From assembly GCF_900129425.1 (NCBI RefSeq), contig NZ_LT670817.1, forward strand, positions 3,224,001 through 3,288,000: a DNA stretch of 64,000 bases, read 5' to 3'. The stretch is from Bradyrhizobium erythrophlei. GTDB lineage: Bacteria > Pseudomonadota > Alphaproteobacteria > Rhizobiales > Xanthobacteraceae. Position 1 is the stretch's first letter, and each line of letters starts with the position of its first letter. A model generated the notes under the pieces. It was not told the DNA's origin and did not search any database. It worked only from the letters and a program-made list of their open reading frames with translations. Positions 61,029-64,000 of this stretch are shown in pieces. Made by a program: the position numbers and the translations under genes.

Positions 61029-61412
61029 ATGACCATCACCGTCTACGGCATCAAGAACTGCGACACCATGAAGAAGGCGCGCGCCTGGCTCGACGGCCAC
61101 GGCGTCGCTTACGCATTTCACGACTACAAGACCGAAGGCATCGCGAAAGACAAACTCAGGCAATGGTGCGACGAACTCGGCTGGGAGACGCTGCTCAATC
61201 GCGCCGGCACCACGTTCCGCAAATTGCCGGACGCCGACAAGGAAGGCCTGAATGAGCGCAAGGCGCTGGCCTTGATGCTGGCGCAGCCGTCGATGATCAA
61301 GCGGCCGGTGCTCGATCTCGGCGGCAAAGTGCTGGCGGGCTTCAAGCCGGAAATTTATGCGAAGGAAGTGGCGGCATCGGGCAGCAGTTCGCGCGGCAAG
61401 TCGGCTCGTTAA
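61029..61412 (+). CDS. ArsC/Spx-like (YffB) reductase-family protein
   Basis: A 127-residue thioredoxin-fold protein. YGIKNCDTMKKARAWLDGHG holds the single N-terminal cysteine (C11) characteristic of the YffB group (ArsC/Spx superfamily), followed by FHDYKTEGI and IKRPVLDLGGKVLAGF. The arsenate reductase CX5R signature is absent, so a glutathione-dependent thiol reductase role is more likely. No ars genes adjacent. Confidence 0.9.
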   Translation: MTITVYGIKNCDTMKKARAWLDGHGVAYAFHDYKTEGIAKDKLRQWCDELGWETLLNRAGTTFRKLPDADKEGLNERKALALMLAQPSMIKRPVLDLGGKVLAGFKPEIYAKEVAASGSSSRGKSAR

Positions 61413-61415
61413 AGT

Positions 61416-62039
61416 CTAGCTCAACTCGATAATGTCTTCCGACGCGCGGTGGCCGGCCAGGACGCGGACGAGATCGCGATCGATCACCGCCCTGACGATG
61501 ATGACGGGCACGGCCTTGGGCCGGATTCCCATCAGGTTCGAGAGCTTGAAACCGCCCTCGATGCTGATGGCCTTGTAGGAGCCGACGATCTGCTCGACGC
61601 GACCGGCGCTTCCGAACGGCAGCAGCAACCGCTCATAGGAGACGTCCTTGCCGTCCGCGTCCTGCACCGTCGAAATCGAATAGATCGGCCGCTTTCGGGC
61701 CAGGCAAGCGCGGTAGCAGGGAACCACCCGCGCGTAGAGTTCCGGCGCGATCGCATCGTCGAGATAGCGGTTGGTCCGCTTGTCCGGATCGATGTGCTCG
61801 TTGCCGTAGGTCATGGCCAGCCGCGAACCTTCCTGAGTAATCAGGAATCGCGCGCCATCGCCTTCACCCTCGACGTCGAATCCCATCATTTCCGCCAGCT
61901 CGTCCGCGATCTGATCGGGTTGGTAATCGTCGATCGCGGGCATGGTGCGGCGCTTGTTGTGCGCGCGCAGCCACGCATTGAGCAGTTCGCGCTGCTTTAT
62001 GGACCGGACCACCGAGGGATTAGCGCTAGCAAATTCCAT
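61416..62039 (-). CDS. PAS_5 domain protein, copy 1
   Basis: A 207-residue cytosolic protein of the PAS_5 family (PF07310-like), abundant in Alphaproteobacteria. KQRELLNAWLRAHNKRRTMP, YQPDQIADELAEMMGFDVEG and VSYERLLLPFGSAGRVEQIV are family blocks. Function unknown; probably a small-ligand sensor without an output domain. It is 8 bases after its paralogue at 62,047 on the same strand. Confidence 0.85.
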   Translation of the reverse strand: MEFASANPSVVRSIKQRELLNAWLRAHNKRRTMPAIDDYQPDQIADELAEMMGFDVEGEGDGARFLITQEGSRLAMTYGNEHIDPDKRTNRYLDDAIAPELYARVVPCYRACLARKRPIYSISTVQDADGKDVSYERLLLPFGSAGRVEQIVGSYKAISIEGGFKLSNLMGIRPKAVPVIIVRAVIDRDLVRVLAGHRASEDIIELS

Positions 62040-62046
62040 TCGAATG

Positions 62047-62649
62047 CTAACTGAATTCGATCACGTCGCCGGCCGGAATGCGGCCGGGGGCGCGGTGGAA
62101 AAGATCGCGGTCGATAACGGCGCGAAGCTTCGGCGTCGGCATCGAATCATTGCCTCGCATCAGATTTTTGATCTCCAAGCCGCCGTCTTCGCTGATGGTC
62201 TTCAGCGATGCGATCACATGCGTGACCTGGCCGCCTTCCGAGAACGGCAGCAACAGCCGTTCATAGGCAACGATCCGTCCATAGATGTCGTCGATGTTGG
62301 CGATGGTGTAGACGGGAAGGGCGCGCTTGAGGCATTCATGGTAGACCGGCATCACGATGGGTATGAGCCGGGGCCCGAGATATTCGTCGAGATGCCGGCC
62401 CTTGCCGGTATTGCCGTAGGCGCTCGACATCCGCGTGCCCTCGCTCTGGATCATCAGGCGCCGCGGCTGCTGTGCGCCATCGACGGTATAATAGACGAGG
62501 TCGGCAAGTTCATCGGCGAGCCGCGTCGGCTGGTATTCCTCGATACGCGGCATCAGCTGCTCGCGGGCGTAGAGCCGCAACCAAGTGTTCAGCAGATCCC
62601 GCTGCTTGATCGATTTAACGACCGATGGGTTGGCGCTCTCGAAATCCAA
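62047..62649 (-). CDS. PAS_5 domain protein, copy 2
   Basis: A 200-residue paralogue of the gene at 61,416: MDFESANPSVVKSIKQRDLL against MEFASANPSVVRSIKQRELL, and VAYERLLLPFSEGGQVTHVI against VSYERLLLPFGSAGRVEQIV. The two arose by tandem duplication and are cotranscribed. No output domain seen. Confidence 0.85.
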   Translation of the reverse strand: MDFESANPSVVKSIKQRDLLNTWLRLYAREQLMPRIEEYQPTRLADELADLVYYTVDGAQQPRRLMIQSEGTRMSSAYGNTGKGRHLDEYLGPRLIPIVMPVYHECLKRALPVYTIANIDDIYGRIVAYERLLLPFSEGGQVTHVIASLKTISEDGGLEIKNLMRGNDSMPTPKLRAVIDRDLFHRAPGRIPAGDVIEFS

Positions 62650-63026
62650 GGCTGCAATCCGTCACCAGTGCAAAACGCCAGACCATCGGCTGGATCGGCA
62701 AATTTTTGATGAAAGCGCTTGATTGCATCGAAACACCGTTAATGGCGGCTTTCGGTGCGGCAGGGCGTCGCGCTGAAAACGTCCGTCAACCCCGCCCAAA
62801 TGTGGCTCTCGGGCAATTCGACTATGGGCCAAACCATGGCGACGCCCGCGCCGCCCGTCTGCCCAGCTTTCCACCTTGCGCAAACCCTGCCGTTGACGGC
62901 ATATTCCGGCCGGAGGCGGCCGGTCCGGGACGGAATTTCCAAGACGTCTTGAGAGCACCGGCCGATTAGGAAAAATTAGCTACGCGCGAGGGGACTTCGC
63001 GACGATGGCTAATGGGGGAACTTTGA
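62650..63026. other. Intergenic region upstream of the ABC transporter
   Basis: About 375 bases between divergent genes, with no recognisable RNA or repeat. It presumably carries both promoters. Confidence 0.5.
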
Positions 63027-63782
63027 TTGGCCGATGAGTTCATTCTCGAAACCCACGGATTGACCAAGGAATTTGCGGGATTCTTCGCCGTTCGCGGTGT
63101 CGATCTGCGGGTCCGCCGTGGCAGCATTCACGCGTTGATCGGGCCGAACGGGGCCGGTAAAACGACGTGCTTTAATCTGTTGACCAAGTTCCTGAAGCCT
63201 TCAGCGGGTACAATTCTGTACAAGGGACAGGACATTACCGCGCTGGCGCCCGCCGATGTAGCGCGTCTCGGCCTGGTGCGCTCGTTTCAGATTTCGGCCG
63301 TATTTCCGCATCTGACCGCGCTCGAGAATGTCCGGGTCGCGCTGCAGCGTCAGCACGGGCATTCCTTCGATTTCTGGCGTTCCAAAACGGTGCTCGACCG
63401 CTTCAACGGCCGCGCGCATGAATTGCTCGACGATGTCGGCCTGAGCGAGTTTGCAATGACGCCGGCGGTCGAGATGCCCTACGGGCGCAAGCGCGCGCTC
63501 GAAATTGCAACCACGCTGGCGCTAGATCCCGAGATGATGCTGCTCGACGAGCCGATGGCCGGCATGGGGCATGAAGACATCGACAAGATCGCGGCGTTGA
63601 TCAAGCGCATCTCGGCGAAATACACCATCCTGATGGTCGAACATAATCTGAGTGTGGTCGCCAACCTCTCCGACATCATCACGGTGCTGACGCGCGGTCA
63701 CGTGCTGGCGGAAGGCAATTATGCCGACCTCACCAAAGATGAGCGCGTCAAGGAAGCCTATCTGGGGGCAGGTCATGCCTGA
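63027..63782 (+). CDS. ABC transporter ATP-binding protein (LivG-like)
   Basis: A 251-residue ATPase of the branched-chain-amino-acid type (LivG). Walker A GPNGAGKTTCFNLLTKF (about residues 37-53), signature PYGRKRALEIATTLALDPEM in place of LSGGQ, as in Liv ATPases, Walker B MMLLDEPMAGMGHEDID, and the switch histidine in ILMVEHNLSVV. TTG 63,027 is used with GGGGGAA upstream. It overlaps the next ATPase gene by eight bases; permease and binding-protein genes presumably lie beyond the window. Confidence 0.88.
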   Translation: MADEFILETHGLTKEFAGFFAVRGVDLRVRRGSIHALIGPNGAGKTTCFNLLTKFLKPSAGTILYKGQDITALAPADVARLGLVRSFQISAVFPHLTALENVRVALQRQHGHSFDFWRSKTVLDRFNGRAHELLDDVGLSEFAMTPAVEMPYGRKRALEIATTLALDPEMMLLDEPMAGMGHEDIDKIAALIKRISAKYTILMVEHNLSVVANLSDIITVLTRGHVLAEGNYADLTKDERVKEAYLGAGHA

Positions 63783-64000
63783 TTCAGTGATGACCGGTGC
63801 AGTAGCGACCAAGTCCACACCAACGGCCGGCGCCGGCACGCCGGTGCTGTCGGTTCAGAATCTCCAGGCCTGGTACGGCGAATCGCACATCCTTCACGGC
63901 ATCGATTTCAATGTGAAGGCCGGCGAAGTGGTCACGTTGCTGGGGCGCAACGGCGCCGGCAAGACGACCACGCTGAAATCGGTGATGGGGATCATCGGCA
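63775..64000 (+). CDS. ABC transporter ATP-binding protein (LivF-like), partial
   Basis: Runs off the right edge. From ATG 63,775 it reads an unusual ~24-residue Thr/Ala-rich leader, then LSVQNLQAWYGESHILHGID and the Walker A VTLLGRNGAGKTTTLKSVMG. The YGESHILHGI pattern and position after LivG identify the LivF partner. The C-terminal part is outside the window. Confidence 0.85.
   Translation, partial: MPDSVMTGAVATKSTPTAGAGTPVLSVQNLQAWYGESHILHGIDFNVKAGEVVTLLGRNGAGKTTTLKSVMGIIG

Noticed and set aside
61029..61412. Arsenate reductase call
   Set aside because: Only the single YffB-type cysteine is present, the arsenate-reductase signature and any ars genes are missing.
1..64000. CRISPR arrays and rRNA/tRNA genes
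   Set aside because: No regularly spaced identical repeats and no rRNA- or tRNA-like sequences were noticed on either strand.

Overview
The window is a GC-rich alphaproteobacterial chromosome segment, most likely from Bradyrhizobium or a close relative in the Nitrobacteraceae. The evidence is the protein content (guaB, an RsmB-type methyltransferase and guaA in a row, paired PAS_5 proteins, a DsbB-like protein with a DUF5993 partner, Liv-type ABC ATPases) and several short palindromic and ~500-bp dispersed repeats of the sort common in that group. No database search was possible; all names rest on motifs and recalled family features.

Layout. (1) 0-13.2 kb, housekeeping backbone: the 3' end of an unknown gene, a relic of a DHA2-type MFS gene, guaB, a conserved hypothetical, a CurA-like NADP-dependent oxidoreductase, a small secreted Gly/Tyr-rich protein, a large membrane protein with a spermidine-synthase-like domain, a metallophosphoesterase, a membrane protein, a MAPEG protein, an RsmB/NOP rRNA methyltransferase and guaA. 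(2) 13.2-60.2 kb, accessory DNA: a mosaic of regulators, oxidoreductases, transporters, dispersed repeats and many broken genes. It holds an eight-gene minus-strand locus with chrB, an exported superoxide dismutase and chrA (32.1-39.2 kb), two RND efflux permease/adaptor pairs (40.0-50.2 kb), an SDR/ECF-sigma pair, a DUF899/SRPBCC/GST cassette, a SWIM zinc-finger protein, a secreted M20 amidohydrolase and a MarR-isochorismatase-membrane-MFS operon. (3) 60.2-64 kb, backbone resumes: DsbB-like protein, DUF5993, an ArsC/Spx-like protein, two tandem PAS_5 proteins and the start of a branched-chain-amino-acid-type ABC ATPase pair.

The main structural discovery is that the 3' end of guaA recurs downstream. 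Besides the intact end (to 13,182) there is a 15-bp exact copy at 16,506-16,520, a 60-bp copy with 50 of 60 bases identical at 55,470-55,529 (still reading as the GMP synthase C-terminus), and a decayed 47-bp copy with a 4-base deletion at 60,166-60,212, three bases from the stop of the convergent dsbB-like gene. guaA 3' ends are known integration sites for genomic islands and ICEs (for example IntG of the mesorhizobial tripartite ICEs). The simplest reading is that at least two or three islands were stacked at this site, that the ancestral arrangement was guaA facing dsbB, and that the integrases have since been lost. Pseudogenes inside the region (DUF429 nuclease, RidA and SDR fragments, a CobW fragment, a second DUF899, a secreted-protein relic) fit an old, immobile island.

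Functionally, the cargo is weighted towards stress and toxic-compound handling: chromate export and reduction with superoxide detoxification, two RND pumps, two MFS exporters, a GST, and several LysR/MarR-controlled small operons.
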